From Flagellimonas algicola (GTDB taxonomy: Bacteria > Bacteroidota > Bacteroidia > Flavobacteriales > Flavobacteriaceae): a stretch of 64,000 nucleotides of DNA. A program made the translations under genes and the position numbers. Every line of letters begins with the position of its first letter. Positions within the stretch are counted from its first letter, which is position 1. The notes beneath the pieces are model-generated. The model did no database searches. It had not been told where the DNA came from and worked only from the letters and a program-made list of their open reading frames with translations. The stretch covers positions 678,657 through 742,656 of the forward strand of contig NZ_VCNI01000001.1 in assembly GCF_005937185.1 (NCBI RefSeq), given 5' to 3'. Below, one piece after another: positions 55,625 to 64,000 of the stretch.

Positions 55625-56758
55625 CTACCACCACTGCTTAACTTCTTGGTTTTTGATCAAATCCAGCTCAATCATAGAGCCGATTTCCGGAGCAATCAAC
55701 GGAATGCCCAAACTTTTGGCCTTTTTGGTGACACGCTCAATGGGATCCGTCCACGAATGAAGGGCCAACTTAAATCCTCCCCAATGAATGGGCATGATGG
55801 TTTCAGCTCTTAAGTCTATTCCTGCTTGGGCGGTCTCCTCGGGAAACATGTGGATATCCGGCCACATTTTGTTGTATTGCCCACATTCCAGCATAGCAAA
55901 GTCAAACGGGCCGTACGCCTCCCCTATTTCCTTAAAATGGGTAGAATAACCACTGTCCCCACTAAAGAAAATCCGTTCGGTCTCTGACTTGATTACCCAT
56001 GAAGCCCATAAGGTACTCTGACCATTGTTCATCTTTCGGCCTGAAAAATGCTGGGCGGGGGTACAAACAAAATCCAATCCATCCAAGGCAGTTTCTTTCC
56101 ACCAGTCCAACTCCTCAATCTTGTCCTTGGCAACCCCCCATGCCTCCAAATGTACCCCAACACCCAAGGGCACATAAAAGCGGTCAACTTTATCCTTCAG
56201 TTTTTTAATGGATTCGTAATCCAAGTGATCATAATGATCATGGGAAATCAAAACCGCATCAATTTTAGGGAGTTTTTCAATGGCTATAGGGAGTTCTTTA
56301 TTAAATCGATTGGCTCCCAATAAAGGATGAGGCGCTGGTACGGCACCCAACATAGGGTCTATTAGGACATTTTTGCCCCTCATCTGCAGCAGAAATGCCG
56401 AGTGCCCAAACCAAATCAACTGCGTACCTTTTGTTTTAGATACTATTTCAAGGGAATCCACTTTATGCAATGGAGGTTCTATTTCTGGTCTTCCGTTTTC
56501 CACTTTCTGAAAAAAGAATTTTCGTGCAATGGACAACATCTCACCAAAACTAGCTTCTTTAGGTACGTCCTTTGTATTCTTGAACGTTCCGTCCTTAAAC
56601 TGGGGTGAAAATGCATATCGTTTTTGACGCTCTTCCGACACGTCTCCCCCAAATGAAGGGTAAAAGTTAACAAAAGCCAGATAGGCAACTACCAAAAGAG
56701 CAATTAGTATTCCAATGGATAACAACATTCGTTTTAAAATCTTTATTAGTTTTTTCAA
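55625..56758 (-). CDS. metallo-beta-lactamase-fold hydrolase (NAPE-PLD/UlaG-like)
   Basis: A 377-residue protein with an N-terminal membrane helix (about 10-32). The metal motif HxHxDH is seen in ISHDHYDHLDY, with further ligands in TPAQHFSGRK, FSGDSGYS and IMPIHWGGF. The start is TTG at 56758. The family includes phospholipase D-like and lactonase enzymes; the anchor puts it at the periplasmic face. It follows the NAD-epimerase gene by 10 bases. Confidence 0.9.
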   Translation of the reverse strand: MKKLIKILKRMLLSIGILIALLVVAYLAFVNFYPSFGGDVSEERQKRYAFSPQFKDGTFKNTKDVPKEASFGEMLSIARKFFFQKVENGRPEIEPPLHKVDSLEIVSKTKGTQLIWFGHSAFLLQMRGKNVLIDPMLGAVPAPHPLLGANRFNKELPIAIEKLPKIDAVLISHDHYDHLDYESIKKLKDKVDRFYVPLGVGVHLEAWGVAKDKIEELDWWKETALDGLDFVCTPAQHFSGRKMNNGQSTLWASWVIKSETERIFFSGDSGYSTHFKEIGEAYGPFDFAMLECGQYNKMWPDIHMFPEETAQAGIDLRAETIMPIHWGGFKLALHSWTDPIERVTKKAKSLGIPLIAPEIGSMIELDLIKNQEVKQWW

Positions 56759-56768
56759 CTCAATATAA

Positions 56769-57437
56769 TTAGGGGTTCTGGGAAAGCGTATTGATAGCTT
56801 TGTTCTCCAAATGTTTCATTTTTAGGGAATGGAACAATGTTTGGATCATAGCCTGCCCAATTTTTGTCGTGGTCGTAATGTTTTTGGACTTTTTCATTAA
56901 AGGAAAAAAAGGTCTTGTAATTACATAAAACGCATTGTACCATCCCGTTCGGGATTTAATTCCTTTTTCAGGAATAATGCCTCCTGGCCTAAAAGCGTAG
57001 GCATCCTTAAACCCTTTATTCAAGATGTAGTTTTCCGTTTTCCCTTTTACCCTGGCCCACATGGAGCGGCCTTTTTCGCTACTATCCGTTCCCGAACCTG
57101 AAACATAATTGAAGACCATATCGGAATTCAGTTCAAAAAGCACATCTGCAAATTTTTTGGTCATGGTAAATGTGATATGGCCGTACGTCTCCTCATTCAA
57201 ACCCAATACAGAGACCCCCATGCAATAAAAGCAAGCGTGGTATCCCTCCAATTGATCCTTGACCGATTCCAATTCCATAAAATCCTTCAACAAGATTTCC
57301 TTTAGCTTTGGATGTTCAATTCCCAACGGACTTCGGTTGATGACTAGAACTTCGGATATACGCACATCCTCAAGGCATTCCAATAGTACACCTTTACCCA
57401 CCATGCCAGTGGTGCCGGTAATTATTACTTTTTTCAT
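56769..57437 (-). CDS. NAD(P)-binding epimerase-like protein (atypical SDR)
   Basis: A 222-residue protein. The N-terminal GxxGxxG (GTTGMVGKGV) and a YVSGSGTDSS segment near residue 120 identify an extended/atypical SDR. No classic YxxxK is obvious, so it may be regulatory or use another catalytic site. It lies 4 bases after the AraC gene and before the metallo-hydrolase: an operon. Confidence 0.85.
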   Translation of the reverse strand: MKKVIITGTTGMVGKGVLLECLEDVRISEVLVINRSPLGIEHPKLKEILLKDFMELESVKDQLEGYHACFYCMGVSVLGLNEETYGHITFTMTKKFADVLFELNSDMVFNYVSGSGTDSSEKGRSMWARVKGKTENYILNKGFKDAYAFRPGGIIPEKGIKSRTGWYNAFYVITRPFFPLMKKSKNITTTTKIGQAMIQTLFHSLKMKHLENKAINTLSQNP

Positions 57438-57441
57438 TTTG

Positions 57442-58350
57442 TTAACTCTGCGTTCGGTATTGAGCGGGACTCATGCCCGTTTTTGACTTGAAAAGTTTGC
57501 TGAAATGCTGCGGATATTCAAACCCCAGATCATAGGCAATCTCGCTTATGGAATCGGTGGAGCCAAGCAAGCTGTTCTTGGCCCTATTCACTACAAACCC
57601 ATGAATATGGTCCTTGGCGCTTTTACCCGTTTCTTTTTTAAGTAGATCACTCAAGTAATTGGGTGACATATGAAGCTCCTCCCCGCAGTACTTTACGGAA
57701 GGAATTCCCATTTCCGAAGCTTTACCTGAGTTAAAGTATCCCTTTAACAGGGATTCAAATTGGCTTACATGATCTTGGTTTAAGTTGGTGCGAACATAAA
57801 ATTGCCTATCATAGTATCGAGTGCAGTAGTTCAGCAACAACTCTATGTTGGAGACAATAAGTTTTTGACTGTGCTTATCAATGTTCTGCTGGTATTCAAG
57901 TACAATCTTACTTGCCAAATCACTCACCATGAGTTGCTCTTCCTCGGAAAGATGTAAAGCTTCGTTGACCTCATAGTCAAAAAAGGAGTACTGACTCATG
58001 GACTTTCCAAGTTCTGACTTTCGAATCAAATCCGGATGGAACAATAACATCCATCCCTTGGAGTCCGCACAAATATTTTCTGAGGTACCGTGAATAACTT
58101 GGTGCGGTTTCATAAACACCATAGTGCCGTCTGAAAAATCATAGGAGTTCCTACCATATTGAATGGAGCCCTCTACCCCATCCTTTAAGGATACCATGTA
58201 GAGTTCCGATGAAAAACGAAACCCTTCAAAGTCCATATTACTTGGGAAATCCTTCATGTAAACCACCGAAATAAGAGGGTGTTTGGGTTTGGGAAAACCC
58301 ATCATTTGATGGATTTTTTCTATGCTTTCTATATGGATGATCTCACTCAT
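57442..58350 (-). CDS. AraC-family transcriptional regulator
   Basis: A 302-residue protein. A cupin-like N-terminal domain (about 25-150) is followed by a double HTH (about 200-300) with MSPNYLSDLLKKETGKSAKDHI and ISEIAYDLGFEYPQHFSKLFKSKTGMSP (in two parts for reading). It leads an operon with the epimerase-like and MBL genes. It lies downstream of the SDR gene on the same strand, with a hairpin in between. Confidence 0.92.
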   Translation of the reverse strand: MSEIIHIESIEKIHQMMGFPKPKHPLISVVYMKDFPSNMDFEGFRFSSELYMVSLKDGVEGSIQYGRNSYDFSDGTMVFMKPHQVIHGTSENICADSKGWMLLFHPDLIRKSELGKSMSQYSFFDYEVNEALHLSEEEQLMVSDLASKIVLEYQQNIDKHSQKLIVSNIELLLNYCTRYYDRQFYVRTNLNQDHVSQFESLLKGYFNSGKASEMGIPSVKYCGEELHMSPNYLSDLLKKETGKSAKDHIHGFVVNRAKNSLLGSTDSISEIAYDLGFEYPQHFSKLFKSKTGMSPAQYRTQS

Positions 58351-58390
58351 GGCTTTTCTAAATTACGTATTTCTTTGGGTTTTAAACCGC

Positions 58391-58411
58391 CGCCCGAACA
58401 GTGCCCGGGCG
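58391..58411 (-). terminator. GC-rich hairpin between SDR and AraC genes
   Basis: CGCCCG (58391-58396) and CGGGCG (58406-58411) form a 6-bp GC stem with a 9-base loop. On the minus strand it lies 37 bases past the SDR stop and is followed by a weak TTTAAAA tract. Confidence 0.4.
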
Positions 58412-58447
58412 ACAGCTTCAACCAAACATTAATCAAACAAACAATTG

Positions 58448-59281
58448 TTATGCGCTTTTTGCCGCATTGCCCATCATTCTAATAATCGTCCGGTCAAAGA
58501 AACGATCGCTGAACCACTTTCTAAAGAACAAGGTCTGGGCTGCCATTTTTCCAGCTGCATATCTGGTTTTGGGTTTATTTACTTTCACTGCTTTGGATAT
58601 TACTTCCGCAATCACAGCTGGAGGTGAACTTTTGCCGGGACTGTAGGTATCCTCCACTGCTGCGGTAATCAAATGGGCCAAGTCGGAATACGCACCATTT
58701 TTTGAACGGGAAAAGTTATCGTTCATCACATCTCCAAACTCTGTTCTTATGGCTCCTGGTTCCACAATTACAACATCAATTCCAAATTTCTCTACTTCCA
58801 AACGTAGGCAATCGCTCCAGCCTTCCAAGGCATGTTTTGTGGCATGGTACCAGGCGCCAAGAGGACTGTAAATTTTCCCACCAATGGAGCTTATGTTAAT
58901 GATGGTTCCACTTTTTTGATCTCGCATAGTTGGTAGCACAGCTTTCGTTACTTCGGCCAAACCAAAAATGTTGACTTCAAACTGGCGCTTGGCATCCTCA
59001 TAGGAAACATCTTCCACTGCGCCCCAGATAGCAAAACCGGCATTGTTGACCAATACATCCACTCGGTCTTCTTTTTTTTGGATATTGGCAATTACGGCCT
59101 TCACTTGATCATGCTGGGTGACATCCATAGACATGGCATTTCCGCCAGCCTTGATCAAATCTTGCATGTTTTCAACTCTGCGGGCCAAGCCATAAACGGT
59201 ATGTCCTTCCTGAATTAATTGTAGGGCCGTGGCTTTACCAATACCAGATGATGCCCCTGTGACAATGATTACTTTTTTCAT
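58448..59281 (-). CDS. short-chain dehydrogenase/reductase
   Basis: A 277-residue classical SDR. ATG at 59281 gives MKKVIIVTGASSGIG at the N-terminus (TGxxxGIG at 8-15). NNAG, the catalytic Ser in NISSIGG and YHATK with Tyr/Lys follow in order. It reduces or oxidises an unknown carbonyl compound. It precedes the AraC operon. Confidence 0.94.
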   Translation of the reverse strand: MKKVIIVTGASSGIGKATALQLIQEGHTVYGLARRVENMQDLIKAGGNAMSMDVTQHDQVKAVIANIQKKEDRVDVLVNNAGFAIWGAVEDVSYEDAKRQFEVNIFGLAEVTKAVLPTMRDQKSGTIINISSIGGKIYSPLGAWYHATKHALEGWSDCLRLEVEKFGIDVVIVEPGAIRTEFGDVMNDNFSRSKNGAYSDLAHLITAAVEDTYSPGKSSPPAVIAEVISKAVKVNKPKTRYAAGKMAAQTLFFRKWFSDRFFDRTIIRMMGNAAKSA

Positions 59282-59426
59282 GCTATATGTTTTAATGAAA
59301 TGGTTTCCTTTCCAATTACAGGGCAAAAGTAAAACCGCTGTTTTCTAGCCACGTATACATTTTCCAGATTGGTGTATACAAATTACTGATGCCATTGCAT
59401 GTTACTGTATTATGGAAAGTGGAAAA

Positions 59427-59444
59427 TTGAACTTGAACTTGAAC
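59427..59444. repeat. TTGAAC tandem triplet
   Basis: Three exact copies of TTGAAC in a row, in the gap upstream of the TPR-AAA gene, followed by a TTTG. It may be a binding site or a simple repeat. Confidence 0.4.
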
Positions 59445-59478
59445 TTTGTCTTAGATCAAGTGATGAAAAAAGGAAATC

Positions 59479-59499
59479 TTATAGGACTACGGCCTATAA
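59479..59499 (+). promoter_or_regulatory. leader hairpin upstream of TPR-AAA gene
   Basis: TTATAGG and CCTATAA form a perfect 7-bp stem with a 7-base loop, 72 bases before the TTG start. No T-tract follows. It may shape the leader or bind a regulator. Confidence 0.3.
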
Positions 59500-59570
59500 T
59501 TCAATCATAGCCTAGGTTATACCTCTAAAAATAATGGGAATCCTACGCATGCGCCCACAATTTTTGTACA

Positions 59571-62500
59571 TTGAAGACAAAACAACCTCCCGTGACAACC
59601 GATTTAATCAACAAGGGCATACAAAGCTATAACGCGGGCAATTATGACGAGGCCATTACTTATTTCTCGCAAGCTGCTGCCCAAGACCCTTCCAATGCCA
59701 GTTGTTATGGTAATCTGGGCTCCTGTTATCACATGAAAAAGGACTACCCGCAAGCCATTACCCATTTTCAAAAGGCCCTATCACTCAATTCAAACCATGT
59801 GCCGGCCCTTAAATCCCTGGGCAATGTGTATTTTGAAACCCATAAGGACGATGAAGCTTTGGAATGCTATGAAAAAGCCATTGCCTTGGAGCCTTCAGAT
59901 GCCAACACCCATCATTACTTGGGAGTGATCTACGCCAACAAACAGATATATACAAAGGCTGCCCAATCTTATGAAAAAGCTACCCTTCTGGCTCCCAAGC
60001 CGGAAACTTATAATGAGTTGGCCAATGCGCATTTCAAAATGTTTGAATTTGATATTGCTGCCAATTTCTTTGAAAAGGCCATGAACCTTAAACCATCGGA
60101 CCCGCTCTACCAAAACAATCTTAAAACAGCAAGAGAAGCCCATACCAATTTTTCTGTAGACCTTCCTAAACTACGTTCACAGCAGTTTAATGAAAAAGGA
60201 AATTCCTATCACCGAAGTGGTGAGTTTGACCAGGCCATTTTTTATTACCAAAAAGCAACCCTAGAAGCACCCAATGACCCTGTATTACAGCGTAATTTAG
60301 CAGGAAGTTATACAGCTCAAAAAAATGATGAGGGTGCCCTACCCGCATATCAAAGGGCGGTTGAAATTGACCCTAATGACGGTAACACCTATAACGACTT
60401 GGGTTGTTGTTTAATACGATTAAACCGATTTAGGGAAGCCATTGAAGCTTTTGACAGGGCATTGAACATTGACCCAAACAACACCTATTACCGTCAAAAT
60501 ATAGATTATGCCAGACAGCAGGACCAGTTGAGTCCCGATCAGATAGATACCCTGAAAGAAGCCACCAAGTTGAATCAAATTGGAACGGATCTTTTTAGCC
60601 AAGCCAAGTACCAGGAAGCTTTAGGGTATTACCAAAGGGCGGTGGACCTTAATCCCAATGATGCCATTCTTATATTTAACCTGGCCAACGCCCTATTCAA
60701 CCTTGGGAGGCAGGAAGAAAGTCTACCATATCTGAAAAGGTCATTGGAGCTGGACCCAAAAAACCTTCCTGCCCTTAATTTGATGGGCAATATACAAACC
60801 CATTTTAAACAATTTGACGAGGCCATTGCCACGTATAACAAGGCATTAGAATTCAAAGATGATGCCGAAGCCTATAACAATCTGGGCAGTTGTTATTTTT
60901 CCATGCACCAATATGGTACAGCATCCGAATACTTTCAGAAGGCCCTTGACCTAAGTCCAGACAGTGAGATTTACAAGACCAACGTTCAAATAGCACGATC
61001 GAATGATAAGATCTACAGTGGGCTACCACCAGAGGTTGTAAAGGAAGCCATGGCTTTAAACCAACAAGCCATGAACGCATACAACCAAAAAGATTACTCC
61101 TTGGCAATTACATTATTTGGGAAATATTTGGAACAGCTACCGAATGATCCCTTGGGCAATTACAATCTGGCCACTGCCTATCACGCCCAAAGAGCTTTTG
61201 ATGCATCCATTGATTATTATGAAAAAGCCCTTAAGCTGGATCCAAGCTATGCGGATGCAGCCAATGCGTTAGGCAATGCTTTTAGGGACAAGGGTGATTT
61301 CAAAAAGGCAACAGCAGCTTATGAAAAGGCTCTTCAAATCAATGCTACGCATGCAGCGACCCATAAAGATATGGGGTTCCTGTTCTTTAAACAGGATGAA
61401 TTCAAAAAAGCCATAGAGCACTATCTAAAGGCCTCGGAGTTGATGCCAGATTCCCATGATATACATAACCAATTGGGTTTCTGCTATTTTAAATTGTATG
61501 GGTTTACCAAATCCGCTTCACATTTTCAAAAGGCTGCCGATTTGGATCCGTCCAACACCACCTATAAAGACAACCTGAATGCCGCCTTAGCGGAAAAGGA
61601 AAAACATGGAGATGAGCTGGATATGTCCGACAAGCCTTCCTTGGATGAAGTCATGAAAGAGGTAACTGCCATGATTGGCCTAAACAACATTAAACAAGAC
61701 ATTGATACCCTTACGAAGTTCACCAAAATTGAGAAATTAAGACGGGAAAAGGGTCTTTCCAAAAATCCCATTAGCATGCATACGGTTTTTCTGGGGCCTC
61801 CTGGTACTGGAAAGACCACCGTGGCCAGATTACTAGGGAAAATCTACCATGCCCTTGGTGTGTTATCCAGTGGTCATGTAGTAGAAGTGGACAGATCACA
61901 ATTGGTAGCCTCCTTTGTGGGGCAAACAGCCCAAAAAACCAATGAAATTATCGATCAAGCTCTTGGTGGGATACTATTTATTGATGAGGCCTACACTTTA
62001 AACAAAGGTGACTCTGTGGATTATGGAGTGGAGGCCATCGATACACTTCTGAAGCGAATGGAAGATGACCGGGACAAATTAATGGTCATAGTGGCGGGGT
62101 ATCCCCTACCCATGCATAACTTTTTGGAAACCAATCCTGGTTTACGGTCTAGATTTAATCGCTATTTTAATTTCATTGACTACAAACCAGAAGAGTTACT
62201 TGATATTTTCAAGCTGTTCTGTTCCAACAATTCCATGTCCATACACGATGATGCAAAACAAAAGCTGTTTAGATACTATACGTATCTGCATGAAACCAAG
62301 GACGAAACCTTTGGCAATGCAAGAATGGTACGCAATTCGTTCGAAAAGATTATTCAAGCACAGTCATTAAGATTGGCAGATTATGGCCATATCCCTGATG
62401 ATGTTCTTTCCACATTGACCTTAAAGGATGTGGACAACGCCCTGGTGGGCGAATTCCAGGAAACAACGGAAGAATCTTTGGAAGAAGTACTGGAAGAAGT

Positions 62501-63341
62501 CCAAAAACTGGTGGGTCTCAACAATGTAAAACAAGAAATAAATGCCTTAATCAACTTTATTAAGGTGGAAAAAATGAGATCGGAACAAGGCATGTCACCA
62601 ACCAAGCTATCCCTCCATTTCGTATTCCAAGGCTCACCTGGAACAGGTAAAACTACGGTTGCTCGATTACTGGGGCGTATTTTTAAGGCTATGGGAATCA
62701 TTGGCAAAGGACATGTAATTGAGGTGGATCGCTCCAACCTTATTGGACAATATGTTGGGCAAACCGCTCCAAAAACAAATGAAGTTATAGATTCGGCCTT
62801 GAATGGAGTGTTATTCATTGATGAAGCCTATACCTTAAACTCTTCTGGAGGAGGTACCGATTTTGGAGGAGAGGCCATAGCTACTCTCCTCAAACGTATG
62901 GAAGATGACCGGGACAGGCTAATCGTTGTAGTGGCAGGGTATAAACATGACATGGATACTTTTATTAAATCCAACGCCGGTCTACAATCGCGATTTAACC
63001 GATATCTTGATTTTACAGATTATACCCCCGAGGAATTGTTGCAGATATTCCATTTTTTCTGTTCATCCAACAATTATACCCTTGACGAGCAAAGTGAGCT
63101 GGCCTTGGCTTCATTTTTTACCCAGATTTACCAGAATAGGGATAGTAATTTTGGCAACGGCCGTTTGGTTCGCAACGTTTTTGAAAAGATTGTAGAGACC
63201 CAGGCCAACCGCATCTCAGGCGAATCCAACATCAGTAATGAGGCGTTGGTTGGGATTACCGATGTTGATGTTCAAAAAGCCTTGTCCCAGTTTACAGTTC
63301 CCAAAAAAGAAGGTAGAAAAGGTATTGGTTTTTTGGATTAA
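59571..63341 (+). CDS. TPR protein with two tandem CbxX/CfqX-type AAA ATPase modules
   Basis: A 1256-residue protein. About 14-16 TPR motifs occupy residues 10-690. Two AAA modules of the CbxX/SpoVK type follow: AAA1 with Walker [10 protein letters not shown] (742-750) and Walker [12 protein letters not shown] (about 798), and AAA2 with Walker [10 protein letters not shown] (1021-1029) and Walker [12 protein letters not shown] (about 1080). Both have arginine-finger-like SRFNRY. The two modules are clearly a duplication. The start is TTG at 59571: an in-frame stop lies at 59532 and the next ATG is inside the TPR region. No signal or membrane helix. Probably a scaffold for a remodelling machine; substrate unknown. 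Confidence 0.93.
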   Translation: MKTKQPPVTTDLINKGIQSYNAGNYDEAITYFSQAAAQDPSNASCYGNLGSCYHMKKDYPQAITHFQKALSLNSNHVPALKSLGNVYFETHKDDEALECYEKAIALEPSDANTHHYLGVIYANKQIYTKAAQSYEKATLLAPKPETYNELANAHFKMFEFDIAANFFEKAMNLKPSDPLYQNNLKTAREAHTNFSVDLPKLRSQQFNEKGNSYHRSGEFDQAIFYYQKATLEAPNDPVLQRNLAGSYTAQKNDEGALPAYQRAVEIDPNDGNTYNDLGCCLIRLNRFREAIEAFDRALNIDPNNTYYRQNIDYARQQDQLSPDQIDTLKEATKLNQIGTDLFSQAKYQEALGYYQRAVDLNPNDAILIFNLANALFNLGRQEESLPYLKRSLELDPKNLPALNLMGNIQTHFKQFDEAIATYNKALEFKDDAEAYNNLGSCYFSMHQYGTASEYFQKALDLSPDSEIYKTNVQIARSNDKIYSGLPPEVVKEAMALNQQAMNAYNQKDYSLAITLFGKYLEQLPNDPLGNYNLATAYHAQRAFDASIDYYEKALKLDPSYADAANALGNAFRDKGDFKKATAAYEKALQINATHAATHKDMGFLFFKQDEFKKAIEHYLKASELMPDSHDIHNQLGFCYFKLYGFTKSASHFQKAADLDPSNTTYKDNLNAALAEKEKHGDELDMSDKPSLDEVMKEVTAMIGLNNIKQDIDTLTKFTKIEKLRREKGLSKNPISMHTVFLGPPGTGKTTVARLLGKIYHALGVLSSGHVVEVDRSQLVASFVGQTAQKTNEIIDQALGGILFIDEAYTLNKGDSVDYGVEAIDTLLKRMEDDRDKLMVIVAGYPLPMHNFLETNPGLRSRFNRYFNFIDYKPEELLDIFKLFCSNNSMSIHDDAKQKLFRYYTYLHETKDETFGNARMVRNSFEKIIQAQSLRLADYGHIPDDVLSTLTLKDVDNALVGEFQETTEESLEEVLEEVQKLVGLNNVKQEINALINFIKVEKMRSEQGMSPTKLSLHFVFQGSPGTGKTTVARLLGRIFKAMGIIGKGHVIEVDRSNLIGQYVGQTAPKTNEVIDSALNGVLFIDEAYTLNSSGGGTDFGGEAIATLLKRMEDDRDRLIVVVAGYKHDMDTFIKSNAGLQSRFNRYLDFTDYTPEELLQIFHFFCSSNNYTLDEQSELALASFFTQIYQNRDSNFGNGRLVRNVFEKIVETQANRISGESNISNEALVGITDVDVQKALSQFTVPKKEGRKGIGFLD

Positions 63342-64000
63342 AAACTACTATCCAATCTGAGTATTGTATTCTGTTCTCCGGACAAAATAGGTTTTTGAAC
63401 ACTTGAGTTTCCGATATAATGGATGCTGAACAATCCATTTTTTTCCTTTTCTGAAACTCCCAAACCTTTATCCTCCCTGACCCCGAATTTAACCCCGGTT
63501 TTCTTTTGCAGACCACGAGCTATTTCATTTGCTTTCTCTCGATTTCCGGGCTTGTAATAAAGAATTGTAGGTGAGTCAGAAAAGAAGGACAATCTTTTAT
63601 TCTTATCAGGCAAAACATTGACATGAAATCCTTCATCGACCAAAGAAGTTGCTATTTTATTCTTGACAATGACATCTGGCCGATACGAATATAGTTTGAT
63701 GTTGTATTTACTATTTCTCTTGGTGTTTTCATCTACTCTTTCGTACCCAATTTCAATGGAGTTGTCCTTGTATTTGTATCCCATAAAAAAAGGTTTGACC
63801 TCATAAATCTCAAGTCCATTTTTTCTAAGGTTTTGCACTAAAGTATCCACAACCGACCTCCGAACCAATTTGCCATAATACACTGTGTTATTTCTCGTTT
63901 CCCTATTTTGCCCTGGGGTCTTTCTAACTAGGTTATATTGGGCAAAGTTCAGACCATTCACCGTTCTTTCAACAATGCCGCCATCTGCCCTTCGTTTAAA
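63338..64000 (-). CDS. unrecognised protein, N-terminus beyond right edge
   Basis: At least 220 residues, reading in from the right edge with no stop; a GTG at 63961 is possible as a start but the frame stays open past it. The visible part is basic, with two parts of about 80 residues each that have the pattern [20 protein letters not shown] and [19 protein letters not shown]. Its C-terminus overlaps the end of the TPR-AAA gene by 4 bases on the opposite strand. A sporulation-related-domain-like or LytR_C-like fold is possible but not claimed. Confidence 0.7.
   Translation of the reverse strand, partial: FKRRADGGIVERTVNGLNFAQYNLVRKTPGQNRETRNNTVYYGKLVRRSVVDTLVQNLRKNGLEIYEVKPFFMGYKYKDNSIEIGYERVDENTKRNSKYNIKLYSYRPDVIVKNKIATSLVDEGFHVNVLPDKNKRLSFFSDSPTILYYKPGNREKANEIARGLQKKTGVKFGVREDKGLGVSEKEKNGLFSIHYIGNSSVQKPILSGEQNTILRLDSSF

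Noticed and set aside
1..64000. CRISPR arrays, tRNA, rRNA or prophage genes
   Set aside because: No regular spaced repeats, cloverleaf sequences, rRNA-like stretches or phage structural genes were seen.

Overview
The window looks like a chromosomal segment of a marine-type member of the Flavobacteriaceae (Bacteroidota). The evidence is two SusC/RagA TonB-dependent receptors with STN domains, each beside a FecR anti-sigma factor and an ECF sigma factor; many small secreted lipoproteins; LytTR/LytS-type signalling; several AraC regulators with Bacteroidota-type N-termini; TAnnTTTG-like promoter boxes; and A-rich rather than Shine-Dalgarno leaders. Base composition is moderately AT-rich throughout. 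I saw no rRNA, tRNA, CRISPR array, prophage or intact insertion sequence. No gap between genes exceeds about 300 bases. Genus assignment is not possible from reading alone.

Layout. (1) 1-3879: a glycan/nutrient uptake locus cut by the left edge, with a partial SusC-like receptor and a FecR gene on the minus strand and a sigma factor divergent from them. (2) 3889-5684: a LytTR response regulator and LytS-like kinase, overlapping by 4 bases. (3) 5899-9741: a DUF5009 membrane protein, a Tat-type Gfo/Idh/MocA oxidoreductase and a divergent LacI regulator with a clear palindromic operator. (4) 9746-13123: a seven-TM AraC regulator with a DJ-1/PfpI protein, then another AraC regulator. (5) 13395-26773: a nine-gene plus-strand block, the most unusual part. 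A complete eboABCDEF cluster, preceded by a TMEM220 gene, lies between two very large lipoproteins that each carry a c-type cytochrome domain and a sugar-dehydrogenase-like propeller. (6) 26827-34675: an EF-G paralogue with an altered G3 motif, a CBM9-like/serine hydrolase lipoprotein, a leucine-rich lipoprotein, a YefM-YoeB toxin-antitoxin pair, a ketopantoate-reductase-like enzyme and a DinB protein. (7) 34755-43127: a second SusCD locus in the classic order sigma, FecR, SusC, SusD, followed by a NamZ-type (DUF1343) muramidase. (8) 43247-51777: a secreted Pcm, DUF2911, a LamG-like protein, a membrane-anchored putative regulator, an outer-membrane protein, a slipin, an AraC regulator and a frameshifted nitrilase. 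(9) 51869-59281: a MORN/DUF2490 envelope operon, and an AraC/NAD-epimerase/metallo-hydrolase operon beside an SDR gene. (10) 59571-64000: a 1256-residue TPR protein with two CbxX-type AAA modules, and a partial gene at the right edge.

How the parts work together. The two sigma/FecR/SusC sets should sense and import a glycan or glycoconjugate through TonB. In the second set, the neighbouring NamZ and a more distant serine hydrolase make a muropeptide-related substrate possible, but this is inference. The ebo block is an apparent operon with start/stop overlaps between several genes. By analogy with cyanobacterial and pseudomonad ebo/edb clusters it should make or export a prenylated or otherwise hydrophobic metabolite, and the flanking haem lipoproteins suggest a link to periplasmic redox chemistry. 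Both fecR-susC gaps hold a strong intrinsic terminator pointing plus, antisense to susC, which suggests cis-antisense RNAs of the kind known from Bacteroides PULs.
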